From: Gari tellinella
Lineage: Eukaryota > Mollusca > Bivalvia > Cardiida > Psammobiidae
DNA length: 64,000 nucleotides
NCBI GenBank assembly: GCA_922989275.2
Contig: OV277866.1
Location: 54,737,246 to 54,801,245, forward strand
Direction of reading: 5' to 3'
In this document: positions 32,690 through 43,700 of the stretch, piece after piece
Numbering within the stretch: the stretch's first letter is position 1
Layout: each line of letters opens with the position of its first letter
Translations under genes and position numbers: made by a program
Notes under the pieces: generated by a model
The model's database searches: none
What the model saw: the letters and a program-made list of their open reading frames with translations, nothing else
Told to the model about the DNA's origin: nothing

Positions 32690-34789
32690 TACAGTGGAGA
32701 ATCTGTTATTCTTTCCCGTTTATGCTTACGCATGCGGAAACGAAACGCAAACGAAACGCAAACGAAACGATAAACGATAAACGCGTTTTGCGTTTATAAG
32801 TGAGTTTTGCGTTTATAAACGCGTTTATAAGCGGATTTTTGCGTTTCATTCGGCATACCTTTGTTTTTATCGAGACCGATCAATTATACGAATTAAAATA
32901 AATCCGAAAGGTATTTAAATAATTATACTAGGTTTATAGTACCCTTCTTATGCCTACATGTACATGTATGCCTAGATAAAACTGTGAGTGTATACAGTAT
33001 GACAAGGTGTATAGATTGCCAGAGGCCTTGGGCGGACAATGCCTGCTGTGTACACGTCCGGCTTTACTATCTCCCATATATGGTCATGCTGATGCAGTCA
33101 CCAATAATTGACATTTTAGTCATGCTTAGTAACTCGGCGTCTGAACTGGGTGGAATCATTTATGTAGACCAGGACATGAGTAACTCGGCGTATGATATTG
33201 ATCCAAGCATTGGTTCATATCAAATGATTAGTAACTCGGCGTCTGATCTGGCTCCAATCAATGATACTGTTTGAAAATCTTCCCGTCTGAAAATTGCGTC
33301 ACCTATGCAGTTTGTCAAGATCAAATAAATACTGTTATTCATCTACGCAAACGCATTTTCTCAATATCGCTCAATTTTTATGTGACCTTTGAAAACATTT
33401 TTCTATGTACATGTAGATGAGACGCCGATAAGTTCGCCATCTAATCACGGAGCAGTCTGTGATTTCTCCATGATCTAATCAAGATCTAAACTGATGTACA
33501 TGTACGTTATAGAACGAATTAATATTTTGATTAAAAAACCAGACAGTTTTGTTCTCCATCATAATGCTGAGTGACTCGGCGTTCCAACGAGATCTTAACT
33601 GTTAAATTTTATTAGATTAATTAAAATCATATTGATTTCTATTCAAACGGTTTGAATCTATTTCAATTACTTTGGGGGAGTTAGGGGTAAAATTAGTAAA
33701 ATGTTAAATCGGCAATACATCAGGATCCAAACTGACAGCTTTGATAAAGTCAAATTAGATCTACTTTATATGATAGATTTACACTAGTGTGGCCATTTCT
33801 TGTGAAAGTAACCTGACCATAAAAATGACAATTTTGGTGGCGGACTATAAATTGTAAAATTGCCCCCAACAGACTCGCACCCCTAATTAGGATTATGTTT
33901 ACTTTGATAAGCCAAAGTTTTATTACCCCATATCCGGTTGATGACGCAACGAGATGTCGGGTAGTTACACCACAGAATTATATTATACAAGAATTCCGTG
34001 GTAACATGATGGGCAATTATTATACATGTATTGCTGTTTTGACCATGTACAGTTATACTTTACAGATAGATAAAATCCTTCATATTGACAGCTCATCTAA
34101 ATGTTATGTGACTTTAATTAATGATTCTTTTGAATATGTTGACTCGACACTGGAATAACGTCTGAACTTATCAGGTATGCGTTTAGATGATTTTATGATA
34201 ATTTTAGATTAGTTTTGTTATAACCTATCATTATATAAACTCCAAAAAGAATGGACCTAACAGGATCTACACAGTTTCAATTCCATGTATAGAATTTAGT
34301 ACAAATGTGTGAGTGTAACAACATATTTGTAAAAAATCAGAATGTGCAAAATTTGATCATAGTAACTCGGCATCTGATCTGGATCCAAACATTGATGCGA
34401 ATCAGATGCCCAGTAATTTAACAACTGATCTGAATCCAAGCAATTAACAAATATTTCGGTTGGAACAAAAAGCACCACCATATTTTTAAACGAAACACAG
34501 ATCGTCTAATTTAACGATCGAATGAGATAAAACTCTTTAAAAAACACAATTCGCACAACTTGTGTATATATAAAGCACTTTTAAAGTGCAAAAATGAGAA
34601 AATATCTTTCTTAACGTTGTTTAAACACCCAAAATGCAATGTAAAACCATATTATGACTATTAACTTATAAGTGCGTTTAAACGCACTTACAAACGCGTT
34701 TGTAAGTTAATAGATAAAACGCGTTTCAAACGCCTTTCAAACGCTTTAAAACGCATTAAGTGGGAAAGAATAACAGTTTCTCCACTGTA
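32690..34789 (+). mobile_element. 2.1-kb long form bounded by family A ends
   Basis: Left end TACAGTGGAGAATCTGTTAT and right end AACAGTTTCTCCACTGTA are family A termini, 2100 bp apart, with no opposing ends between. Each end is followed by a dense cluster of GCGTTT/AAACGC words (about 32710-32850 and 34675-34755). The interior holds right-arm modules (AACTCGGCGTCTGATCTGG) at 33128, 33179, 33230 and about 34363, and decayed ones near 33420 and 33570. Frames of 96 and 87 codons (32984-33274, 33895-34158) do not resemble a transposase. TCTG-rich DNA flanks both sides. It may be a long relative from which the 250-bp form was derived, or a composite. Confidence 0.6.
33128..33276 (+). repeat. Three 51-bp spaced half-palindrome modules
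   Basis: AGTAACTCGGCGT starts at 33128, 33179 and 33230, exactly 51 bp apart. Only the right arm of the shared palindrome is used, each time followed by GATCTGG-like bases. The spacing is a multiple of three, so a local frame repeats SNSAS, probably by chance. Confidence 0.8.
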
Positions 34790-34980
34790 GCTCTCTGTTT
34801 GCATGAGTAGTTTTCTGTAAGTCTGCCCTTTTTTTCGGTCTCTTTGTCTGTGTCTATGCCTCTGTCTATCGCTTTGTCTCTGTCGGTATGTCCGCCTTTC
34901 TCTTACTCTCTCTCTATGTCTCCATATATGTCTTTCATTTTTTCTCTGTCTCTGTATCTCTGTGTGTTAGTCTCTCTCCA
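34790..34980. repeat. TCTC/TCTG microsatellite tract
   Basis: Degenerate TCTG, TCTC and TATG tetramers over about 190 bp, continuing the tract interrupted at 32690. Confidence 0.75.
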
Positions 34981-35915
34981 CTTTATACAGTCATGAATAT
35001 GCACGGTAATGATTTTTTTCTATATATTAGCAGATTGAAACTTAATGATGTCTGCCTGTCTTTTTGACATGATGAAATTACCGAAAAAATTAAGATGGCT
35101 TAGAATATAATGATTAACAAAACTCATTTTCGGTGAATGCATATGATCTTAAAATACTATTTGCGTGAAGAAGAAAAACATGGTTTTTCATACAGTACGG
35201 GACTTTTGAACTTTTTCTGGCCAATGCGTAGTTTACAGCATAAACCGTTTTCATAGGTAGGTTGCACTTTGCTACATCCGGTTTGATTTCAATTTCTCAG
35301 AAAATAAGCATGAAAATTTCATGGAAGAATGGTTTTATTATAAAGTATAGATAATTCAATAGATCAAATGAATTCTTTTTTTAAAAAAATGATATTTTTA
35401 TGAAAATACACAAAAAAGTGAAAATAGATGTATATGAAAAAAATGATTTTTTAATAAAATGGTCTATGTTTTTCATAAGATCCGGGACCCTGTTTTTTAT
35501 TTGCTATTTCAATAAAAACTTTATGTTTGCAAGTTTGCTTAAATTCGATGGGCATTTTTCACTGTGCCTTAATCCCCCATTATAAAAAAGTGGGTGGTGT
35601 AAATTTTGCTACTATCCAGTCAAATCACGCATTTGTTTCATTTGATCTTGACAAACCATTATTTTCAGAGTTTATTCTTATTATGGTAATACAAATTAGG
35701 ACCTTTTTTGACAAATAGTTTGTATACATAAAGATTGAAAAAACGTAGTACAGTACAAAATAGTAGGAATGTTTGTGTGGTAGTCTTGAAAAATCTCAAA
35801 TTGTGAAAAAGAGGTCCGGTACCCCACTTGTTTTTTCAAAGAAACTAATTTTACTATCTTCATACAAAGTTTGAAGAATTTGGTAATTACTTTACAAAGG
35901 TGCACATAGCCCCGT
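34981..35915. other. AT-rich, probably an insertion in a C copy
   Basis: CTCCACTTTATACAGTCATG at the left edge and GGCAGACTGAAAGTAAAGCA at the right edge look like parts of one family C element, so the 0.9 kb between may be an insertion. No protein resemblance is seen in its short frames. Confidence 0.35.
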
Positions 35916-35946
35916 AAGGCAGACTGAAAGTAAAGCAAAATGTGCC

Positions 35947-36135
35947 CCCACTCTCTCACATTCACTCTCTCAGTCTATCCGTCTCTCTCTCTCTCTCTTT
36001 CTGTCTGTCTGCCTGTCCCTCCGGTAATTATGTCTTTTTCTCACATTCTCTTCCCCTGTCTATCTGTCTGTCTGTATGTCTAGCTGTATCTGTCTCTCTG
36101 AATTTGTCATTGTCTATGTCTCTGTCTCTCTCGCT
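35947..36135. repeat. TCTC/TCTG microsatellite tract
   Basis: Starts abruptly at the centre of a family C palindrome half (AATGTGCC then CCCACTCTCTCAC) and runs about 190 bp. The Ser/Leu-rich frame across it is an artefact of the repeat. Confidence 0.85.
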
Positions 36136-36325
36136 ATTTATTTATCTCCACTTAAAAACACATCAATTTGTATGTGGTTACCTGTTATCAACACGTTATG
36201 GGATACATGTAACTGTAATGTGAGAGCAATTTGTTAAAGCATTATATTAATCAGAAACCTCATGTGTTTAGCACTAATGCGTTAGTCACAAAAAACTAAC
36301 ATCCAACTCATTGTAGGGAACATCT

Positions 36326-36591
36326 TACAGTGGAGAATACGTTATTCTTTCCCCTTTTTTAAAAACGCAAACGAAACGCAAACGAAACGCAAACGCATTG
36401 TACTAAAATGTAGAAAATAACAACTTTTTCACAATTCTGAATGCTGTTTTTAACCTGGATGGCAAACAGTTTGGAGCCTGATCAGACACCGGGTATCCGG
36501 CGTCTGATCTGGCTCCAAACTGTTTGCAATGGAAATAAACGTTTTAGCGTAAACAGGTTTATTGGGAAGGAATAGCATTTTCTCCACTGTA
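36326..36591 (+). mobile_element. Family A element, GAAACG variant
   Basis: 266 bp. The left subterminal block is AACGCAAACGAAACGCAAAC repeated about three times, instead of the CGTACGCAAACGC form. Palindrome loop shortened to GGGTATCCGG. Confidence 0.88.
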
Positions 36592-37012
36592 ACAAAGGGA
36601 GATACATGTAAGTTACTGGGAATTTAAAGCAAGAACACGTTATGTTTGTCTGCTGCAGATAACCGTTTCGCATTTTCTAATATTTCACCATATGTTATCA
36701 ATTAAATTTTACTACTTCGAAAATTAATTAAATTATTTCTGCCGTGTATGCCATATTATTTTAATTATAATATGTACTTTTCTTCTTTTAACACGACTGG
36801 GAAGTCATGAAAATACCGCAATGAAAATGAATATAGAAATAATTTATTTTTTGCATATCCCAATAAAGTATTGCTTTATGCAATATGGAATTTAGAGATC
36901 CTCAAATCACAAGCTGTGACATATAAAACAATTTATGCGGTTAACAGTTCTCGTAGATCTAAAAGTTCAAATTCAAATGATCCCGACCAATATCAGATGC
37001 TTCGTTGCAATG
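36592..37012. other. No recognisable feature
   Basis: AT-rich, nothing assigned. Confidence 0.4.
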
Positions 37013-37262
37013 TACAGTGGAGAATCTGTTATTCTTTACCAATAAACGCGCTTACGCTAAAACAATTATTTCCATTGCAAACAGTTTGGAGCCAGATCAG
37101 ACGCCGGGTAACCCGGCGTCTGATCTGGCTCCAACCTGTTTGCCACCAAGATAAAAATGAATTATTAGAATTGTCCAAAAGTTGTACTTTTCTACGTTTT
37201 AGTGCTCTGCGTCTGCGTACGTTTGCGTTTAAACGGGAAAGAATAACAGATTCTCCACTGTA
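37013..37262 (-). mobile_element. Family A element, full length
   Basis: Intact 250-bp copy. The palindrome right arm reads GATCTGGCTCC, making both arms match better than in other minus-oriented copies, which have GATCAGGCTCC. Confidence 0.9.
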
Positions 37263-37350
37263 GAAGACGTTATTCTTTCCCAATAACCGCGTTTACGAAA
37301 AAACTATAAATTCCATTGCAAACAGTTTGGAGCCAGAGCACAAGAGGATA
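37259..37350 (-). mobile_element. Family A left part, abutting
   Basis: Directly continues from the previous terminus: CTGTAGAAGACGTTATTCTT, AATAACCGCGTTTACG and the outer palindrome arm TTTGGAGCCAGAGCA, then stops. The two copies share the junction. Confidence 0.75.
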
Positions 37351-37436
37351 CAACAGCGTTGAAACAGTCATTTACAGTAAAAAAAAGACGTCATTCTTTC
37401 CCGTTTAACCAATTTGGCACCACATGTATCATACGG

Positions 37437-37651
37437 GTTTCTCCCCTTCACCGCCATATTGTCGTCAACTGCAATATTGCCGTCTGCAAGATCATTTCAA
37501 CGATATATATACGGTAGTATAACTTAAGATATATTGATATGAGTGTCAAACAGTTTGGATCCTGATCAGACATCGCGTTATGCGTCGTCTAATCCGGTTC
37601 CAAACTGTTTGCAAAGTCGACTGTATGCGACTTCGGCGCCGAAAGGGTTAA
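37437..37651. mobile_element. Family B element
   Basis: CCCCTTCACCGCCATATTG at the left, palindrome GGATCCTGATCAGACATCGC with mirrored tip changes, and GCGCCGAAAGGGTTAA at the right. Confidence 0.72.
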
Positions 37652-37710
37652 ACACCACTAAACGCAAACGCTATACAGACAAATGTGAAAATTGACAGCT
37701 TATTGAATAT

Positions 37711-38320
37711 CCACTGCTTCCTCTCTACAACAACACCAAATGTAAGACAACTATTGTGTGTGTTGTTCAGAGGGAGTTGTTATAGGGAGGGGAGATTAGT
37801 ACCCTAAGAGTAAATTTGCAAAAGGTTTGCATCCAGATGAGACGCCGCGTCACGCGGCGTCTGATCTGGATTCAAACTGTCTGTCTCTCATCTTTGGGTT
37901 TCTTCTGTCAATTGTCCAATACGTACAGTGGAGAAAACGTTTTTCGTTCCCCAAAAACGCGTTTACGCTAAAACTATTATTTCCATTGCAAACAGTTTGG
38001 AGCCAGATCAGACGCCGGGTAACCCGGCGTCTGATCAGACTCCAAACTGTTTCCCACCAAGATAAACATGAGTTGTCAGAATTGTCCAAATATTGTACTT
38101 TTCTATATTTTAGTGCTTTGCCTTTGCGTTTCGTTTGCGTTTAAACGGGAAAGAATAACGTTTTCTCCACTGTAAGTTTGAGAACATACAACAGATGACA
38201 ATGTTAAGCAGACGTTATTGCAGTAGAGAAAGTGTAAGACGTACATGTCTTGTTTGGGGAACGGTGGCAAGCATTTTTGTAAGAAGGGAATCGATTTGGG
38301 GAGAGCCGTTGAAGACAGAG
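37711..38320. mobile_element. Family D element split by a family A copy
   Basis: Left part 37711-37923 (GCTTCCTCTCTACAACAAC, GTTCAGAGGGAGTTGTTATA, palindrome with tip GCGTCACGCGGCG), right part 38175-38320 (ATGTTAAGCAGACGTTATTG, AGAAGGGAATCGATTTGGGG). The flanks CCAATACG and AGTTTGAG meet cleanly at the TA target. Confidence 0.75.
37924..38174 (-). mobile_element. Family A element nested in D
   Basis: 251 bp, ACGTT variant ends (GAGAAAACG / CGTTTTCTC), right block TGCGTTTCGTTTGCG. Loop GGGTAACCC. Confidence 0.9.
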
Positions 38321-38392
38321 TGCAATTTAGTACCAATGTATTTTGATTTTAGTGGCAAACAGTTTGGAATGAATGTGATTGTTTTAAACACA

Positions 38393-38643
38393 TACAGTGG
38401 AGAATCTGTTATTATTTCCCGTTTAAACGCAAACTTACGCAAACGCAAAGCACTAAAACGTAAAAAAGTACAACTTTTTGGACAATTCTGATAATTCATG
38501 TTTATCTTGGTGGCAAACAGTTTGGAGCCTGATCAGACGCCGGGTTACCCGGCGTCTGATCTGGCTCCAAACTGTTTGCACTGGAAATAATAGTTTTAGC
38601 GTAAACGCGTTTATTGGGAAAGAATAACACATTCTCCACTGTA
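38393..38643 (+). mobile_element. Family A element, full length
   Basis: Intact copy, 219 bp from the inverted copy at 37924-38174. Left end CTGTTATTATTTCCC, right end AACACATTCTCCACTGTA. Confidence 0.9.
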
Positions 38644-38664
38644 TGCCTTTATTTGGAAAGAATG

Positions 38665-39978
38665 ACGTCTTCATTGCCAAATTTTATCGTCTGCTTTCAT
38701 CCTTTAACCGTAAAAACATCGTCTACATTGGTAGAATTGTCTGTAATAAATTAAAAGTCAGATATAGGGCTGGTTTGACAGAGGAATTGTCGATACGAGT
38801 GTCAAACAGCACAGGTACTTGACACATACTTTATTATCTATTAACACCCCCCCCCCCTTAAAAAAAAAAATTTTTTTTTTTTTTTACTATACTTCTATTA
38901 TAGATACAAGGTAAACAGCGCAATTCGACACCTAGTCTTTACTATCCACTTAAACTGATGCTAAAATAGACTCGATCGCCGATATTCTCTTGTGGTATCC
39001 TCGGGAAAGGATTAATTTATCAATATCTACTTTTTATTTCATCAAATTCCGTCAAATAACGCCACAGTATGTGAATTATAACGAAAATAACCATCACAAA
39101 GTTTTATGTCGTTCTCTTGGTACAGAATTTATTGCCCAAAATAAGGGGTAATCTAGTCTGTTTGCACATTTAACGGCCTTTACGGCTGGAACTTTCACCT
39201 AATTTCATTAGAGCAAACACGTTTGTGTCGGAACATGACCCTCTTCACTATCAGCTATATGAAATATACATGTAATTTGGCATGAAATTGACAAGTGAAA
39301 TACTCATTTCATTGTGAATGCCATTTTGAATACCGGAATGAATTGAATGAACGGAGCGATCTCATTGGTCAAAATTAAACAGGTAAAGTTTCTTTTAATT
39401 TTGCATTCTATGTAAATTATATAAAACTGATAATATTTCATTTAAAGATGATTTATAATATTTGGTGAAAGTTCCAGTGGCATAGGCCGTTTATTGTGGA
39501 CAAATAACAGATCATCCCTACATGTACATTCGTTGCTATGTACCAAGAAAACGACATAAAACTTTTTGATGGTTATTTTCGTTATAATTCACATACTGTG
39601 GCGTTAATTGACGGAATTTGATGAAATAAAAAGTAGATATTGATAAATTAATCCTTTCCCGAGGATACCACAAGAGAATATCGGCGATCGAGTCTATTTT
39701 AGCATCAGTTTAAGTGGATAGTAAAGACTAGGTGTCGAATTGCGCTGTTTACCTTGTATCTATAATAGAAGTATAGATCTAGTAAAAAAAAAAAAATTTT
39801 TTTTTTTTTTTTTTTTGGGGGGGGGGGGGGGTGTTAATAGATAATAAAGTATGTGTCAAGTACCTGTGTCAAACAGTCTGAATATTGATCACACATCGCG
39901 TGACACGGCGTCTGATCAGGATCCAAACTGTTTACATGTACAAAGTCGCCTTTGGCACCGTTGGCGTGAAAGAGTTAA
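38665..39978. mobile_element. Family B element split by the large foldback
   Basis: Left part 38665-38809 (ATCGTCTGCTTTCATCC, GAGTGTCAAACAG), right part 39869-39978 (TCAAACAGTCTGAATATTG, palindrome with tip ATCGCGTGACACGGCG, AAAGAGTTAA). Confidence 0.7.
38810..39868. mobile_element. Large foldback element with about 400-bp arms
   Basis: The ends CACAGGTACTTGACACATAC and the exact mirror at 39849-39868 start arms that stay nearly identical for about 350 bp and then blur around 39180/39480. Both arms contain a C-run, an A-run and a T-run in mirrored order (about 38847-38885 and 39785-39831). TCAAACAG (8 bp) flanks the element on both sides, and the identity can be read as up to 10 bp. Long arms with an 8-9-bp duplication fit a Mutator-like or hAT-like non-autonomous foldback. 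The roughly 250-bp middle has no coding resemblance. Confidence 0.88.
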
Positions 39979-40253
39979 TGATATTAACAATTGTTAAATT
40001 CTTTTCAAGATGTTTTCATTTTTGATAATAGCATAGAAATTTGGAGATAAATTTTTAACTTTTGAGAAACATTTGCACCTATGATTGGGAGTTTTGCACC
40101 AAACTCAAAAATATCTGTCGAAAAGTCGATATTATAAGACAATTGCATATTTACATGTATAAAATACCATGCTACATGTAACTGACATATCTTTTCAAAC
40201 AATATGCTTTAAGCAGACTATGTTTTCCTAATCTGTATCAGGATTTTCAATTA

Positions 40254-40755
40254 ACTGTTGAGAAGACGTTATTTCCCAATAAACACGTGTACGCTATTAC
40301 TTTTATACATGTACAGTGGAGAATCTGTTATTCTTTCCCGTTTAAACGCAAACGTACGCAAACGCAAAGCACTAAAACGTAGAAAAGAACAACGTTTGGA
40401 CAATTCTGATAATTCTTGTTTATCTTGGTGGCAAACAGTTTGGAGCCTGATCAGACGCCGGGTTACCCGGCGTCTGATCTGGTTCCAAACTGTTTGCACT
40501 GCAAATAATAGTTTTAGCATAAACGCGTTTATTGGGAAAGAATAACAGATTCTCCACAGTACCAATGGCAAACAGCTCGGAGCCAGATCAGACCTCATGC
40601 GACTGGGCATCTGATCAGTCTCCAAACTGTTTGCCAATTAGATAAAGATAAATCGTAAGAATTGCTTTTAAAAATGTAGTTTGCTACATTTTAATTAATT
40701 CTGTAAATGTTTTGTTTGTGTTTGAAAGGGAAAGAATAGCGTATTCATCTCAGTA
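40254..40755 (-). mobile_element. Family A element, old, hosting a younger A
   Basis: Left piece 40254-40311 (GTTGAGAAGACGTTATTTCC, AATAAACACGTGTACGC) and right piece 40562-40755 (GCAAACAGCTCGGAGCC, palindrome, GTTTGAAAGGGAAAGAATAG, ATCTCAGTA) form one minus-oriented copy when the younger one is removed. Confidence 0.82.
40312..40561 (+). mobile_element. Family A element nested in an older A
   Basis: Full length and little diverged. Right end is CCACAGTA instead of CCACTGTA. The insertion site is ATACATG-TA-CCAATGG. Confidence 0.9.
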
Positions 40756-40934
40756 TATTTTCGGTACACCTTTCATTTCAGCAGAGGATTTAATAGCACT
40801 TTTCAAAATGATGTTGCATAATCGTTGCCAGATGAAAAATAAATATTTGATTAATTACCGTGTATCCCAATGGATCAATTACTCATGCCTTTATTTATGG
40901 TGAGAAAAGAGGTTTGAACGAAGATCTAAAACCC

Positions 40935-41187
40935 TTAACCCTTTACCTGATAGCCTATTTCTAGTATTGAAGATAGTTGACCACTTAAAGCAGGTTGAAA
41001 GTAAAGCAGAATGCGCCTTTAAGGCGCATTCTGCTTTACTTTCAGCCAGCTTTAAGCTTCCATGTGCTAAAATAATGAAATTATTCCCTATACTATATAT
41101 TTATGGCTGATTAGATTGGAACTATTTTCTTCAGCGGAGGAATAAATCATATCCGCTAAAAGGCGCTTCTATGGGGGAAAGGGTTAA
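40935..41187. mobile_element. Family C element, reference copy
   Basis: 253 bp, TTAACCCTTTACCTGATAGC to GGGGGAAAGGGTTAA. Palindrome centre GCGCCTTTAAGGCGC, arms pairing for about 38 bases. The tail has TTGGAACTATTTTCTTCAGC and GGCGCTTCTATGG. Its closing TTAA also opens the next B element. Confidence 0.87.
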
Positions 41188-41397
41188 TTGCCTTACTTCA
41201 AGTACAGCGATATGTGCACACAGTCTGGATCGTTATCAGATACCGGGTAACTCGGCGTCTGATCAGGATCAAAACAGTTCGACACCTATACCGATGTTTC
41301 TTCAGTCTAAATGCATTAACTGTAACATTGAGAGACACAAAAAGTAGACGATATAAGCAGTCCATATTTTGACAGTGAAAAGGTGAACTTTTAACTG
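41184..41397. mobile_element. Family B element
   Basis: Begins in the TTAA shared with the C copy (TTAATTGCCTTACTTCAAG), palindrome GGATCGTTATCAGATACCGG and mirror, then TCGACACCTATACCGATG and GACAGTGAAAAGG. Confidence 0.68.
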
Positions 41398-41581
41398 TCA
41401 TGTCGTGATTAATTTTAAACAGTTGTCGTCTACTTTTAATTCTCAAATTGAAATTTTAGGTATTTATACCTAAGAAATATTGAAATGAGTGTCAAACAGT
41501 TTGGATCCAATTCAGACGTCGCTTCATCTAATCTGTATGCAAATAACTTTTATACTCGGGATAAGGTAGTGGATGGGTTAA
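41393..41581. mobile_element. Family B element, palindrome partly deleted
   Basis: TTTTAACTGTCATGTCGTG to GGTAGTGGATGGGTTAA. Left arm TTTGGATCCAATTCAGACG is kept but the right arm has collapsed. Confidence 0.6.
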
Positions 41582-41970
41582 GCAAATAGTGACATAGACA
41601 TGCATTGGCAAACAATGTGATCTAGATCATGCATCGAGTAAATTGACGTTTAATCAAGATCCAAACTGATGACCACTTGTTGAGCATATCTGCAAATTTT
41701 AAATAGGGACATTGAAAATTCAATGTTTTAGCAACACGCTTTTTTCAGTAGACGATATTTTTGCAACCATTAACTCTTTTAATGCTAGAATTTCGTCTGC
41801 TTCAAAAGTATCAGCCATCTTGAAATTTTCAACTCGTTGACTTTATGTGCAGTAAGTTTAGCTGTAAATATATCGCTAGACATACAGTTTAGAAGCTATC
41901 AGATGCAAGGTTACTCGGTGATCTGCATCGAAACTGTTTGCAAGTTATATTAAATTCACACGTAACATGT

Positions 41971-42235
41971 TAGAGTGGAAAACACGTTATTCTTTTCCAA
42001 TGAAATTATTATTTTCAATGCAAACAATTTGGAGCCAGATCAGACGCCGGGTAAACCGGCGTCTGATCAGGCTCCAAACTGTTTGCCGCTCAGATTAACA
42101 CGAATAGTCAGAATTGTCGATCAGATTAACACGAATAGTCAGAATTGTCGAGCAGTTGTCTTTTTATATTGTATTACTATGCGTTTGAATTTCGTTTGCG
42201 TTTAAACAGGAAAGAATAACGTGTTGTCCACTGTA
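41971..42235 (-). mobile_element. Family A element with 31-bp tandem duplication
   Basis: TAGAGTGGAAAACACGTTAT to GTTGTCCACTGTA. Palindrome arms are good (loop GGGTAAACCGG). The CAGATTAACACGAATAGTCA block is duplicated (42091-42121, 42122-42151). Confidence 0.82.
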
Positions 42236-42507
42236 CATGTAGTGGTTAAATGTTCAATAATTAGTGCCCGAAATAAAAATTCTCACTATTATAGTGTTGA
42301 CACAGATAGGTTATAAATGCTTACTGAGGAGATATTGAAAAAAATTAACCTTGCATTAAACTTTCCCATTCATATCCGTCTGCCATCCAGTTCTTATTGA
42401 TTTCCAGTGTTTACTTTAAATTCCTCAAATAAAAGTTGGCATATATTTTCGAATACACCAGCTAGGCTATTAAACGATTAACAATGACAACGATTTTCTT
42501 ACCTCTG
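42236..42507. other. No recognisable feature
   Basis: AT-rich spacer between two family A copies. Confidence 0.4.
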
Positions 42508-42759
42508 TACAGTGGAGAAAACGTTATTCTTACCCGTTTAAACGCAAACGAAACGCAAACGCATTGTTATAAAACGTAGCAAAGTACAAAATTTCGACAA
42601 TTCTGACTTTTTTATTTTAATCTGAGTGGCAAACCGTTTGGAGCCTGATCAGACGACGGGTTATCCGGCGTCTGATCAGGCTCCAATCTGTTTGCAATGG
42701 AAATAATAGATTTAACGTAAACGCGTTTTTGGGGAAAGAATAACGTTTTCTCTACTGTA
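42508..42759 (+). mobile_element. Family A element, full length
   Basis: ACGTT variant ends, GAAACG-type left block, loop GGGTTATCCGG. Palindrome outer right arm has CCAATCTG. Confidence 0.88.
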
Positions 42760-42859
42760 TTTCACAAAAACGATTATTTATGTGTTTCTCTTGTACAATA
42801 GTTTCACTCAATAAGTATTTGGGTTTGGGTTCAACGTTTTCACTACCAATGTCGATAAA

Positions 42860-43030
42860 AGACGACTTTGCAAACAGTTTGGGTCCTGATCAGACGCCTC
42901 GTGACTCGGCGTCTAATCAGGAAATTTACTGTTTGACACTCGTATCGATATGTTGGCAGTCAAAAAATACTTAAACATGACTCGAAAAAACACTTCAAAC
43001 GACATTATCAATGCAAACGATACTCTGGTG
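42860..43030. mobile_element. Family B element, partial
   Basis: GCAAACAGTTTGGGTCCTGA with tip CGTGACTCGG, then CGTATCGATATGTTGGCAG and AAACGACATTATCAATGC. The ends are not recognised. Confidence 0.6.
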
Positions 43031-43037
43031 GTACATG

Positions 43038-43287
43038 TACAGTGGAGAAAACGTTATTCTTTCCCGTTTAAACGCATACGTACGCAAACGCAAAGCACTA
43101 AAACGTAGAAAAGTGCAACTTTTTGACAATTCTGATCATTCATGCTTATCTTAGTGGCAAACAGTTTGGAGCCTGATCAGACGCCGGGTTACCCGGCGTC
43201 TGATCAGGTTCCAAACTGTTTTTAATGGAAATAATAGATTTAGCGTAAACGCGTTTAGTGGGAAAGAATAACACATTCTCTACTGTA
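43038..43287 (+). mobile_element. Family A element, full length
   Basis: Mixed ends: left ACGTT variant, right AACACATTCTCTACTGTA. Inserted after GGTACATG. Palindrome right arm is CTGATCAGGTTCC. Confidence 0.9.
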
Positions 43288-43379
43288 AGAAGGTTAAAGC
43301 AAACGATAACATTGACAGTGATAGAGTTAACTGAACGTTGGTAAGGGAATACTTCAGGCTAATTGAAATATTCTATGGC

Positions 43380-43573
43380 ACTGCATGTGTTTCTCTGCTT
43401 CTCTGTATCTCTTTCTCTCACCTCTTCCCATCTCTGTCTCTATATATCTGTCTCTATATCTCTGTCAATATATCTCTCTCTCTCATTCTATATTATCTGT
43501 ATCGCTGGCTCAGTCTACTTGTATGTTTATCTGTATGTCTATCTGTATATTTGTCTGTATGTCTGTCTGTCTG

Positions 43574-43607
<34 letters not shown>

Positions 43608-43700
43608 GCTCTCTCTCTCCTTCTCTTTGTCTCTCTCTGTCTCTCTGTCTCCCTGCCTGTCTGTGTGACCTTCTGTGCCACATTATAGAACGTCATATAG
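43380..43700. repeat. TCTC/TCTG microsatellite
   Basis: About 320 bp of TCTC, TCTG and TATC tetramers, purest at 43575-43620. Three overlapping Ser/Leu/Cys-rich frames up to 180 codons are artefacts of the repeat. Confidence 0.9.

Noticed and set aside
35942..36223. 93-codon frame with LSLSLS pattern
   Set aside because: Same artefact of a TCTG tract.
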